The notes under the pieces: model-generated
The model's database searches: none
What the model was told of the DNA's origin: nothing
What the model saw: the letters and a program-made list of their open reading frames with translations, nothing else
NCBI GenBank assembly: GCA_021819255.1
Contig: JAKART010000180.1
Coordinates: 1-5,691, forward strand
Direction: 5' to 3'
Length of the DNA stretch: 5,691 bases
Source of the DNA: Acidobacteriota bacterium
Lineage (GTDB): Bacteria > Acidobacteriota > Terriglobia > Terriglobales > Acidobacteriaceae
Translations under genes and position numbers: made by a program
Shown: one piece after another, positions 1 to 5,691 of the stretch
Layout of the letters: every line of letters begins with the position of its first letter
How positions within the stretch are numbered: the first letter of the stretch is position 1

Positions 1-225
1 GGCTTGCTCGACGCTGGCGGGGTCGGTGACGTCGCAGCCGATGCCACGCCCGGGCAGGGAGAGCGATGCGGCGGCTTCAGAAGCCTGTGCTGCGGCCAAG
101 TCAAGGATGGTGACACGAGCTCCAGCGTCTGCGAAGGCCTGGGCAGTGGCCAGGCCAATGCCGCTGGCGCCCCCGGTGACAACGGCTTGCTTTCCGACGA
201 GGGTGAACGGATGAGCTTTTTCCAT
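1..225 (-). CDS. SDR family NAD(P)-dependent oxidoreductase, N-terminal 75 residues (cut by window edge)
   Basis: This is the start of a short-chain dehydrogenase/reductase, which oxidises or reduces an alcohol or carbonyl group in the cytoplasm. The frame is open for exactly 75 codons from the ATG at 225 to base 1. It shows the beginning of a Rossmann fold: strand 1 and the glycine-rich cofactor loop TGGASGIG at residues 17-24, an acidic residue (D42, in ILDL) at the end of strand 2, and CDVTD at 64-68, whose Asp normally contacts the adenine ring. In this family an Asp at the end of strand 2 usually means NAD(H) is preferred over NADP(H). The start is well fixed, because an in-frame TAG lies only two codons upstream (234-232). 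No strong Shine-Dalgarno sequence is visible. The catalytic Ser-Tyr-Lys residues lie outside the window, so the substrate cannot be judged. Its position after an alditol oxidase suggests a sugar or sugar alcohol, by inference only. Confidence 0.9.
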   Translation of the reverse strand, partial: MEKAHPFTLVGKQAVVTGGASGIGLATAQAFADAGARVTILDLAAAQASEAAASLSLPGRGIGCDVTDPASVEQA

Positions 226-456
226 ATTCGTCTATCATCATCTATTTTCTAAGATGGGGTGTGTCAAATCGATCGGCGCCGGCTTTGCGTGAGCAGATCG
301 TCGGTTGAGACACGGAGCGGGTAGCCGAGTGCAACCTTCATCTGGAGCAGCGATAGGCCAGGCATGGCCAAGCCGCTCGGCTCCGAAAGCCACAACCGAA
401 GCCTTTTGCTGTCCGGATCATGACAAGGCCGCTGGTGGGCCGATAGATGAATCGAT
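226..456. other. 231-base gap between alditol oxidase and SDR genes
   Basis: No convincing gene is seen in this gap. Short open frames run through it, but they are continuations of out-of-frame readings of the neighbouring gene and show no family motif. There is a small hairpin, GGCCA-GGCA-TGGCC at 356-369, without a following T-run, so it is not a good intrinsic terminator. The weak promoter-like sequence near the SDR lies at the left end. A gap this long leaves open whether the SDR belongs to the same transcript as the oxidase. Confidence 0.5.
239..267 (-). promoter_or_regulatory. Possible weak sigma70-like promoter before the SDR gene
   Basis: On the minus strand a perfect TTGACA (267-262) is followed after 17 bases by TAGATG (244-239), which matches only three of six positions of the -10 consensus. 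Transcription would start near 232, leaving a leader of about seven bases before the ATG at 225. This would fit the missing Shine-Dalgarno sequence if the message is nearly leaderless. The -10 match is poor and a TTGACA can occur by chance, so this is tentative. Confidence 0.25.
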
Positions 457-459
457 TCA
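448..459. repeat. 12-base perfect palindrome over the oxidase stop codon
   Basis: TGAATCGATTCA reads the same on both strands and includes the TGA stop of the alditol oxidase (459-457). Its CG centre resembles the general shape of LacI-type operators. It lies more than 220 bases upstream of the SDR start, however, and a 12-base palindrome partly made of coding sequence may be chance. The evidence is purely what is seen in the sequence. Confidence 0.25.
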
Positions 460-1770
460 ATCTCCGAGAAGATATCGATCCAAGTAGGCGTTGCGGAACT
501 TTCCCTCCGGATCGCAGTGCTTCGCCAGCGCGACAAAATCATGGAAGCGGGGATAGATCTCCTGCAGACGTTTGCGGGGCATGCGGAACAGTTTGCCCCA
601 GTGGGGCCGAGCCCTGAAAGGCGCCAGGCTGGCTTCGATCTGCGGCAGTAAACGCTGCACGGCTTCTCCATGAGGCTGCCAGGTGAAGTGAATAGCAAGG
701 GAGTCCCGCTCGCAGGCCATGCTCATCCACAGATGATCCGCGGCGACGGTCCGGATCTCAGAGATGTGCAGATGGGGTGCGATGGCCGCACCCAGCCGTT
801 GTACCGCGAGCAGTGCTTCCATGCCCCGATCGAGCGGCACGAAGTATTCCGTTTGCAGCTCCGCGCCGCTGGATGGCGTAAAGTCCATTCGAAAATGCGG
901 TAGCCGCTGAAACCATGGGCCGGGCTGTCCCATCTGTTCCGTGCAAGGCTCCGGGGCGTGCCCGGGTAAAGGATGGAGCTTGTCCTTTTGCCGTAGCGCA
1001 CCAAACAGGCTCTCAGGCGGATCTGTTTCCGCGCCTTGGGCAAGTCTTCGCTTGACCCAGATCTGCCTGATTCGATCCTGCCGCCAATCAGTAAACAAGC
1101 TCACGCTGTAGCCTGCTCCAAGAACTTCTTCCCAGTGCCTGTCCAGGGAATCCAGAGAAAGGTTCTCATAAACGGTCTGCGCTATAGAGAAGGTGGCGGC
1201 CACATCGAGCGTCACCCGTGTCACGACTCCCAACGCTCCCAACGCTACAACCGAGGCTGCCAACTTCTGGGGCTCGCTCTGGCGAGTCCAGGCGATCCGT
1301 TCGCCGCGGCCATCAACAAACTCGACAGCCGACACCTCTGCGGAGAGGCATTGGTTGCCAAGCCCGGAGCCGTGCGAGGCGGTGGCGCAGGCCCCCACGA
1401 CGCTGATGTGCGGCAGCGAGGCGAGATTCTTGAGTGCGTATCCTTTTGCGTGCAGCCACGCTGCCAGCTCTCCATAACGCACGCCCGCTCCCACGGACAC
1501 TGTCCGGGCGGCGGGATCCAGCGTCATCTCATCGAAGCGCCGCAGCAAGAGGTGCATGCCCAGGGTGTCGGCAATGTTGTGGAAAGAGTGACGCGTGCCC
1601 AACGCCTTGATGCGGGAACAAGCCTTGATCAGCCGCTGCAACTCTTCCACAGTCGCAGGTTCGCTGCGTTGAGAAGCTTTGAAGACAAGATTGCCGGCCC
1701 AGTTGGAGCGAAGTGATTGCGGATCAGGGAGCAGCCCGGCATCGCCCTTCTCGTCTGTTGGAGAGTTCAT
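457..1770 (-). CDS. FAD-dependent alditol oxidase (AldO/xylitol oxidase type, VAO flavoprotein family)
   Basis: The 437-residue protein probably oxidises the terminal CH2OH of a polyol such as xylitol or sorbitol with O2, giving an aldose and H2O2. From memory it lines up along its whole length with Streptomyces coelicolor AldO, sharing NWAGN (23-27), LGTRHSF (57-63), SLPHISV (118-124), HGSG (133-136), YSVSLFTDWR (221-230), FTPSSGAELQ (297-306) and RPHWGK (388-393). His61 matches the His that binds FAD covalently. Ser123, Glu338, Arg340, Thr363 and Lys393 match the AldO active-site set (Ser106, Glu320, Arg322, Thr345, Lys375), and the spacing from Glu to Lys is identical. The FAD-binding domain covers about residues 21-195, and the rest is the D-arabinono-lactone oxidase-type C-terminal domain. 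There is no signal peptide, so it should be cytoplasmic. It starts 20 bases after the glycosidase stop, with AGGAA four bases before the ATG. It has about 15-17 more N-terminal residues than AldO. The exact substrate is unknown; a sugar-lactone oxidase is the main alternative. Confidence 0.92.
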   Translation of the reverse strand: MNSPTDEKGDAGLLPDPQSLRSNWAGNLVFKASQRSEPATVEELQRLIKACSRIKALGTRHSFHNIADTLGMHLLLRRFDEMTLDPAARTVSVGAGVRYGELAAWLHAKGYALKNLASLPHISVVGACATASHGSGLGNQCLSAEVSAVEFVDGRGERIAWTRQSEPQKLAASVVALGALGVVTRVTLDVAATFSIAQTVYENLSLDSLDRHWEEVLGAGYSVSLFTDWRQDRIRQIWVKRRLAQGAETDPPESLFGALRQKDKLHPLPGHAPEPCTEQMGQPGPWFQRLPHFRMDFTPSSGAELQTEYFVPLDRGMEALLAVQRLGAAIAPHLHISEIRTVAADHLWMSMACERDSLAIHFTWQPHGEAVQRLLPQIEASLAPFRARPHWGKLFRMPRKRLQEIYPRFHDFVALAKHCDPEGKFRNAYLDRYLLGD

Positions 1771-1774
1771 CTTG

Positions 1775-1779
1775 TTCCT
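1775..1779 (-). promoter_or_regulatory. Ribosome binding site of the alditol oxidase
   Basis: AGGAA sits four bases upstream of the ATG at 1770, inside the 20-base gap after the glycosidase stop codon (TGA, 1793-1791). It supports this start codon and co-translation with the upstream gene. The spacing is slightly short. Confidence 0.6.
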
Positions 1780-1790
1780 ATCTGCCCCGG

Positions 1791-3713
1791 TCAGGTCAGG
1801 TCGGTAGCCGGGCGGTAGCTGCTCTCCCAGACGATCTCGGACTGGCGCAAGGGAACTGCGAGCATGGCGTAGTAGTCGTCGGTGAGCAGGCCCTCGTAAC
1901 CCGTGGGGGTTCCATCCCAGCGCCGCCAGTCGGTAGACAATCCATCCGCAGCCCGCTGTGAAAAGCCATTTTTGCCGTATTCGTCCAGCATGGCAAACAG
2001 GATTTTGTCCGCCTCCTGCCGGCGTCCCAGATCATAGAGTGCTGCAAGGGTGAAGAAGGCGAAAGCTCCAGTGGCGCCGCCGTTTTCGTAGTTTTGAAAA
2101 CCATCAGAGTTGTCCGGGCGGACGCCGCAGCCAAAGCGGCCTTTACCGCGCTTGTCCACGCAGTCCGGCAGTGCGACAGTGATCAGGTTGCCGGGCAGGC
2201 CGAGGTGGAAGTTCGTATACCCTACCTCACGCATCTTGGCCAGCAGCTTGTCCATGATGGCGTTGGCTTGCGCCTTCCGAATCAGACCATAGTGAATGGC
2301 AATGCCGCTGACAAACAGAAAATAGAAGTCGTGGAGGTGTCCATCCTTGCTCCGCCAACCCCCCAGGACGCCGGTGGCCGGATCGAAAAAACATTTGAAG
2401 TACGCGTCGCGCAGCTTTTGCGCGATCGCCAGATAGCGAGCGTAATCGGCATCTTTCCCTGCTCTTTTCGCCATCGTCGCCATGTTGCGCAGAGCACGAT
2501 AGGCCAGGGCGTTGCCATAGGCGTCTTCGTACCCGAATCCAATCGTGTCCCACCAATTGGATGGTCGATAGGGAGGGTTGCCATCGGGCCAGATGCCCGA
2601 GTTTCCACTTACGCAGTATTTGATCAGGCCATTGCCATTGTTGTCCGTAGCGAGCATCGATTCTGTCCAGCCACGAATACCTTCATAGTTGGCTATCAAC
2701 CATTCGTCGCCGCCGCCATCGCGGACACAGTTGGCTGCGGCAATCACCAAGGACGGATAAGTATCCGAAGTCGTCCCCGGATGGTCGGGTACCGCGGGCA
2801 TCCCGTAGGCGAACCCTCCCGCCAGGATCCGATCCAAAGTCTGGCGAACGATCGCAAGCGCCGTCAGTTCCCCGACCAGCGGGGGGGAGAGCGCGGCAAT
2901 GTCAGCGAACTCGTAGTAGCAGAACGCGCAGGAGTCGCTGGCGGTGTTGTTGGCCAGTGCTTGCACGGTGGGATTGAGTTGCAGTACATCAAGCCAACCG
3001 CGGCGAAATGGATCGAAGCGCGCATCTCCGTCGATCCCCGGCAAATTTGGATAGATGGCTGCTACTTCCAGCGTGTAGGTCGCCGTCTGGAAAGACAAAG
3101 TTGCTCCTGGAAGCGACAGATCGGCAGTCTGTTGCGAGCGGCTGGAGTCATAGGTCAGCCCAAAGCTGGGTACGTTGGCCGTGAGGCGCATGGAGCCCTG
3201 CCCGGGAACATGCATGAGCGCCGGCAATGCCAGCAGGCCGTCCTTGCGGAACAAGGCGAGGACTGTGCTGTGAGCCTGGTTCAGATTGAAATGAAAAGAG
3301 AAGGGGGCCGGCTCGACATCTGGGTTCCACGCCGAGCTGAGCACGATCTTGTTGCCACGGCACTCCACCGTCCACATGGGGCGCGAAGCGGCGTCGGCCA
3401 GGTTGCTGCGGTATTCCACCCGCAGGGTCGATCCAGACCTGGAGGCTGAAACCAGGTAGCCGCTCATGGGTCCGAGCGACTGTAGCATGTTCGCGCCGCG
3501 CCTGCCCTTCCCAAGCCCGTCAATATGGAGGCTCAGGAACTCTGGAGCGGTTGCGGAAAACTGAGCTTCGATGCTGTCCGAGACATAGTGAAGGCTGGTA
3601 TCGTCGTGGACCGTGGACCGCACGGCGATTTGCGCCGCGAGCCGATGACGAGAAGCAATGACTCCGGCGGCTGCCATGCCGGCCGTCTTGACAAACCTTC
3701 TGCGTTCCAACAT
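1791..3713 (-). CDS. Tat-exported six-hairpin glycosidase-like protein, family unassigned
   Basis: The 640-residue protein is probably an exported glycoside hydrolase. It opens with a twin-arginine signal: RRRFVK at 4-9, a weak hydrophobic stretch at about 11-20, then basic residues and a possible cleavage site after LAA (25-27). Residues 40-220 are rich in strand-like segments and look like an N-terminal beta-sandwich. Residues 240-620 look like an (alpha/alpha)6 toroid, with features typical of six-hairpin glycosidases: DNNGNGL (357-363), SNWWDTIGFGYEDAYGNAL (385-403) followed by a helix rich in A, R and M, and NYENGG (541-546). Asp389, Glu396, Asp397 and Glu543 are candidate catalytic residues, but I cannot assign them. 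Cysteines include a CxxC (262-265) and a pair at 518 and 529. The start is supported by AAAGGA seven bases upstream and by the signal sequence directly after it. It lies 327 bases after a GH3 gene and 20 bases before the alditol oxidase. GH15, GH63, GH78 or amylo-glucosidase relatives are possible, but none is proven. Confidence 0.8.
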   Translation of the reverse strand: MLERRRFVKTAGMAAAGVIASRHRLAAQIAVRSTVHDDTSLHYVSDSIEAQFSATAPEFLSLHIDGLGKGRRGANMLQSLGPMSGYLVSASRSGSTLRVEYRSNLADAASRPMWTVECRGNKIVLSSAWNPDVEPAPFSFHFNLNQAHSTVLALFRKDGLLALPALMHVPGQGSMRLTANVPSFGLTYDSSRSQQTADLSLPGATLSFQTATYTLEVAAIYPNLPGIDGDARFDPFRRGWLDVLQLNPTVQALANNTASDSCAFCYYEFADIAALSPPLVGELTALAIVRQTLDRILAGGFAYGMPAVPDHPGTTSDTYPSLVIAAANCVRDGGGDEWLIANYEGIRGWTESMLATDNNGNGLIKYCVSGNSGIWPDGNPPYRPSNWWDTIGFGYEDAYGNALAYRALRNMATMAKRAGKDADYARYLAIAQKLRDAYFKCFFDPATGVLGGWRSKDGHLHDFYFLFVSGIAIHYGLIRKAQANAIMDKLLAKMREVGYTNFHLGLPGNLITVALPDCVDKRGKGRFGCGVRPDNSDGFQNYENGGATGAFAFFTLAALYDLGRRQEADKILFAMLDEYGKNGFSQRAADGLSTDWRRWDGTPTGYEGLLTDDYYAMLAVPLRQSEIVWESSYRPATDLT

Positions 3714-3720
3714 AAAGATA

Positions 3721-3726
3721 TCCTTT
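3721..3726 (-). promoter_or_regulatory. Ribosome binding site of the six-hairpin glycosidase
   Basis: AAAGGA lies seven bases upstream of the ATG at 3713. The spacing is good, and the protein begins with a Tat signal straight after this start, so the start choice is secure. Confidence 0.65.
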
Positions 3727-3732
3727 CAGGTT

Positions 3733-3742
3733 TGCAATTGCA
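3733..3742. repeat. 10-base palindrome just upstream of the glycosidase ribosome binding site
   Basis: TGCAATTGCA is a perfect palindrome about 20 bases before the start codon. It is placed where an operator or a translation-control site could act. No convincing -35/-10 pair was found around it, and 10-base palindromes can occur by chance. Confidence 0.25.
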
Positions 3743-3967
3743 GTCCGCGATGCGTTGAGGAAGACAATGCCGATGGATTTCTGAAGGACGTGACGGATGC
3801 AGCAAGCATGAGAGCATCCAGAGTTCCAAACGAAACTGTGCTGATCCGATTTTGCCTCAAAAGCACTCCTCCATGGGATGGCCAAGACGGATGCTGTTCT
3901 GGGCTACCGGCGTGCTGCCGCAAGAGACTTTGCTCACCCGAGCACAATGGATTCCAAGATGGCCCGA

Positions 3968-3991
3968 GGGCGAAAGGCAGCCTTTCAGCCC
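3968..3991 (-). other. Strong GC-rich hairpin after the GH3 gene
   Basis: On the minus strand GGGC-T-GAAAGG pairs with CCTTTC-GCCC around a three-base CTG loop, giving ten base pairs with one bulged T. It directly follows the A/T-flanked inverted repeat at 3991-4021. No T-run follows on either strand, so on its own it is not a classic terminator. It could be a 3'-end stabilising or RNA-processing structure. Confidence 0.5.
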
Positions 3992-4021
3992 AAAAAGGAG
4001 ACTTCCTGGCCTTCCTTTTTG
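3991..4021 (-). terminator. Possible terminator hairpin 19 bases after the GH3 stop
   Basis: CAAAAAGGA (4021-4013 on the minus strand) pairs perfectly with TCCTTTTTG (3999-3991) across a 13-base loop. The shape is A-tract, stem, T-tract, as in a bidirectional intrinsic terminator, and the position just after the GH3 stop at 4043-4041 fits. The core is only three strong pairs (GGA/TCC), with the A and T tracts pairing to each other, so termination strength is doubtful. Confidence 0.4.
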
Positions 4022-4040
4022 AGAGTGGAGGCGGCGCGTC

Positions 4041-5691
4041 TTATGGGACGACATGGATGGTTTGCCTGGCGCGAATGTCCTCTGAGGAAGCGCCGACTCG
4101 AATCTCTAACTGACCCGGCTCCAGCACCCAACGGCTGGCCGTGTCATCCCAATAACGCAGGGAATTGGCGCTGAGCGTCAGGCTCACCGTCCTGGTATCG
4201 CCGGGAGCAAGATGAATGCGATCAAAGCCGTCGAGCTGCTCAATCGGCCGCTCGATCTTGGAATTGAGGTGGGTCACGTAGAGCTGAACCACCTCATCGC
4301 CGGCACGTTGACCGGTGTTGCTTACATCCACCTTGACGTTGACATTGCCGCCGGAGTGCAAGGTGATGGAACTCAAGTGCAGCATCGAATACCGGAAGGT
4401 CGTGTAGCTAAGACCGTACCCAAATGGGTAGAGCGGCTTCTGGCGCAGATACATGTAGGTCCGTCCGTGGCGAAGGTCGTAATCCTTCATCGGCGGCAAC
4501 TGATCCATGGAAGCCACCCAGGTTTCCGTGAGCCGGCCGGCCGGATCGTAGTCCCCGAACAAAACGTCGGCCAATCCATCCCCCTCTTCCTGACTTCCAT
4601 GGGTCATCTCCAGGATCGCCGGAACGTGTTGTTGTGACCATGTAGTGGTATACGGAAAGCTTGCATTGAGGACGACGATGGTATGCGGATTGGCTGCAAA
4701 CACGGCTTTTGCAAGCTCTTCCTGTTCGAGCGATAACGAAGTGCGGTCCACACCCTCATGGCCCTCGCTCGGCAGATTGCAGTGATGCCATCCCGTACCT
4801 CCACAGGCCGGACTGTTGCCGATGACCACGATGGCTACATCGGACTGCTGTGCCAGCTCTTTGGCTTGATTCAGATCAGCACCTGAGGCAAAGTTGACGG
4901 TTACAGCGGATCCGGCGCGTCGGCGGATGCCGTCGAGTGGACTGACGGCGTAGGGCGGAGTTCCGCCGTAAAGATCCTCCAGCACCTTGTCCGCATCGGG
5001 ACCAATGACTGCGATCGATTTGAGCTTGCCGGCGTCAAGCGGAAGCATCCCATGGTCATTCTTCAGCAGAACAATGGACTCATCCGTGGCCTTGCGGGCC
5101 AAGTCCTTGTGCGACTGCCAGTACCAAGGATCGCCCTTTGCGGGATCCACATCCGAGATGCCGATCCCCGAATATGGAACGCGGCTTGCGGGATCCAGCA
5201 GTCCAAGCCGGATCATCACCCGGATCAGACCCCGCAGATCGGTGTCGATATCCGACTCGGTCAGCAGACCCTCTGCAACTGCCTCACGGGTCGCCTGCGT
5301 GGTCCTGGCATAGTTATCGATGAACTCGTTGACGCCCGCATGAACGGCGCCTGCAATGGCCTCCGGCAGGGTTTTGTAGTAGTGGTGCTGCGTCACCAGA
5401 TTGGAAATCGCGCCACCATCCGAACAAATGATGCCGTCAAATCCCCACTCTTTGATGACCACATTCTTGAGGACCGGCTGCACCGCCATGGGAATCCCGT
5501 TCCAGGCGTTATAGGCGGTCATAAAGCCTGAGGCATGGGCCTGCTCGATCGCCATGCGGAAGGGAACAGAGTAGTATTCGCGGAAGAGTTGTTCGTCAAA
5601 GTTCGACGAGCCGTTGGTTCGTCCATTCTCATTGCTGTTAGCGAGGAAATGCTTCATGAGTGAGGCAGAGAGCAGATAATGCGGAGATCGG
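4041..5691 (-). CDS. Glycoside hydrolase family 3 beta-glucosidase-like enzyme, 5' end cut by window edge
   Basis: This is a GH3 enzyme, probably removing terminal beta-linked glucose or xylose from oligosaccharides or plant glycosides. The frame stays open to the right edge: eleven codons before the ATG at 5657 encode RSPHYLLSASL, which runs into MKHFLANSNENGR, the conserved KHF region. That ATG is therefore internal, and roughly the first 200 residues, including any signal peptide, are missing. Numbering from it, the end of the TIM-barrel domain includes GFDGIICSDGG (72-82), with Asp80 as the expected nucleophile. The alpha/beta sandwich domain covers about 190-370, with ESIVLLKN (193-200), SEGHEGVDRTSL (297-308) and GSQEEGDGLADVLFGD (354-369). 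PLYPFGYGLSYTTF (408-421) leads to a C-terminal fibronectin III-like domain at about 440-520. The acid/base Glu lies in the second domain, probably near 298-301, but I cannot fix it. The stop is TAA at 4043-4041. The substrate (glucoside or xyloside) is not decided by the sequence. Confidence 0.93.
   Translation of the reverse strand, partial: RSPHYLLSASLMKHFLANSNENGRTNGSSNFDEQLFREYYSVPFRMAIEQAHASGFMTAYNAWNGIPMAVQPVLKNVVIKEWGFDGIICSDGGAISNLVTQHHYYKTLPEAIAGAVHAGVNEFIDNYARTTQATREAVAEGLLTESDIDTDLRGLIRVMIRLGLLDPASRVPYSGIGISDVDPAKGDPWYWQSHKDLARKATDESIVLLKNDHGMLPLDAGKLKSIAVIGPDADKVLEDLYGGTPPYAVSPLDGIRRRAGSAVTVNFASGADLNQAKELAQQSDVAIVVIGNSPACGGTGWHHCNLPSEGHEGVDRTSLSLEQEELAKAVFAANPHTIVVLNASFPYTTTWSQQHVPAILEMTHGSQEEGDGLADVLFGDYDPAGRLTETWVASMDQLPPMKDYDLRHGRTYMYLRQKPLYPFGYGLSYTTFRYSMLHLSSITLHSGGNVNVKVDVSNTGQRAGDEVVQLYVTHLNSKIERPIEQLDGFDRIHLAPGDTRTVSLTLSANSLRYWDDTASRWVLEPGQLEIRVGASSEDIRARQTIHVVP

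Larger units (their letters stand above)
3714..4040. other. 327-base gap between GH3 and the six-hairpin glycosidase
   Basis: I see no gene here. The open frames crossing it on either strand have no family motif, ribosome binding site or signal sequence. It holds two adjoining hairpins at the GH3 end and a palindrome plus ribosome binding site at the other end. A 9-mer, GACGGATGC, occurs twice (3792-3800 and 3886-3894). I could not find a minus-strand sigma70-like promoter with good matches at both boxes, although the gap is long enough to hold a promoter of another type. Confidence 0.5.

Noticed and set aside
264..698. Minus-strand 144-codon frame covering the gap after the oxidase
   Set aside because: Most of it overlaps the alditol oxidase C-terminus in another frame, and the part in the gap has no motif or good ribosome binding site.
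1036..1716. Plus-strand open frame of 226 codons opposite the alditol oxidase
   Set aside because: The minus-strand protein matches AldO along its whole length with catalytic residues in place. The plus-strand translation shows no family features.
1791..1805. Short tandem repeat of a GGTCA-like unit at the end of the glycosidase gene
   Set aside because: It is only two to three imperfect copies within coding sequence and the stop codon. It is too short to be called a repeat element.
2094..3449. Long plus-strand open frame (451 codons) opposite the six-hairpin glycosidase
   Set aside because: It lies wholly within the opposite gene, has no recognisable domain or ribosome binding site, and is the kind of antisense frame that GC-rich codon use produces. 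The minus-strand reading has a signal peptide and coherent motifs.
3857..4054. Minus-strand 65-codon frame in the same gap, as a possible small protein
   Set aside because: It starts inside the GH3 3' end, shows no ribosome binding site of note, and spans both hairpins. No family is recognised.
3658..4113. Plus-strand 151-codon frame across the GH3-glycosidase gap
   Set aside because: It overlaps both neighbouring genes antisense and runs through the hairpins. Its composition is cysteine-, arginine- and serine-rich without a recognisable domain.
4041..5657. ATG at 5657 as the true start of the GH3 gene
   Set aside because: The frame stays open upstream to the window edge, the residues before the ATG continue the conserved GH3 sequence, and the protein would lack most of the catalytic barrel.

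Overview
The window holds four genes, all on the minus strand and read from high to low coordinates. They are the C-terminal two thirds or so of a GH3-type beta-glucosidase (open at the right edge), a Tat-exported six-hairpin glycosidase-like protein, an AldO-type FAD-dependent alditol oxidase, and the first 75 codons of an NAD(P)-dependent short-chain dehydrogenase (open at the left edge). Base composition looks moderately GC-rich (roughly 55-60% by eye). The style of the GH3 protein and the Tat-exported glycosidase suggest a plant-matter-degrading soil bacterium. My best guess is Acidobacteriota (Terriglobia), but this is an inference from protein style and not proven by the sequence.

Layout in the direction of transcription: GH3 (5691 to 4041), then a 327-base gap (4040-3714) with two adjoining hairpins just after the GH3 stop and a short palindrome just before the next gene. 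Then the six-hairpin glycosidase (3713 to 1791), a 20-base gap with a ribosome binding site, and the alditol oxidase (1770 to 457). A 231-base gap (456-226) follows, with a weak promoter-like sequence, and then the SDR (225 to 1). The glycosidase and the oxidase are almost certainly co-transcribed. The two larger gaps make it uncertain whether all four genes form one transcript.

Read as a pathway, two exported or surface glycosidases would release sugars or a polyol from a glycoside. A cytoplasmic flavin oxidase would oxidise the terminal carbinol of a polyol with O2, giving H2O2 and an aldose, and an SDR would oxidise a sugar or sugar-derived alcohol. This is an ordinary carbohydrate-utilisation locus built from known folds. 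I see no CRISPR array, mobile element, RNA gene, phage gene or defence system. The parts most worth a second look are the glycosidase of unassigned family, its tight coupling to an alditol oxidase, and the paired hairpins at 3968-4021.
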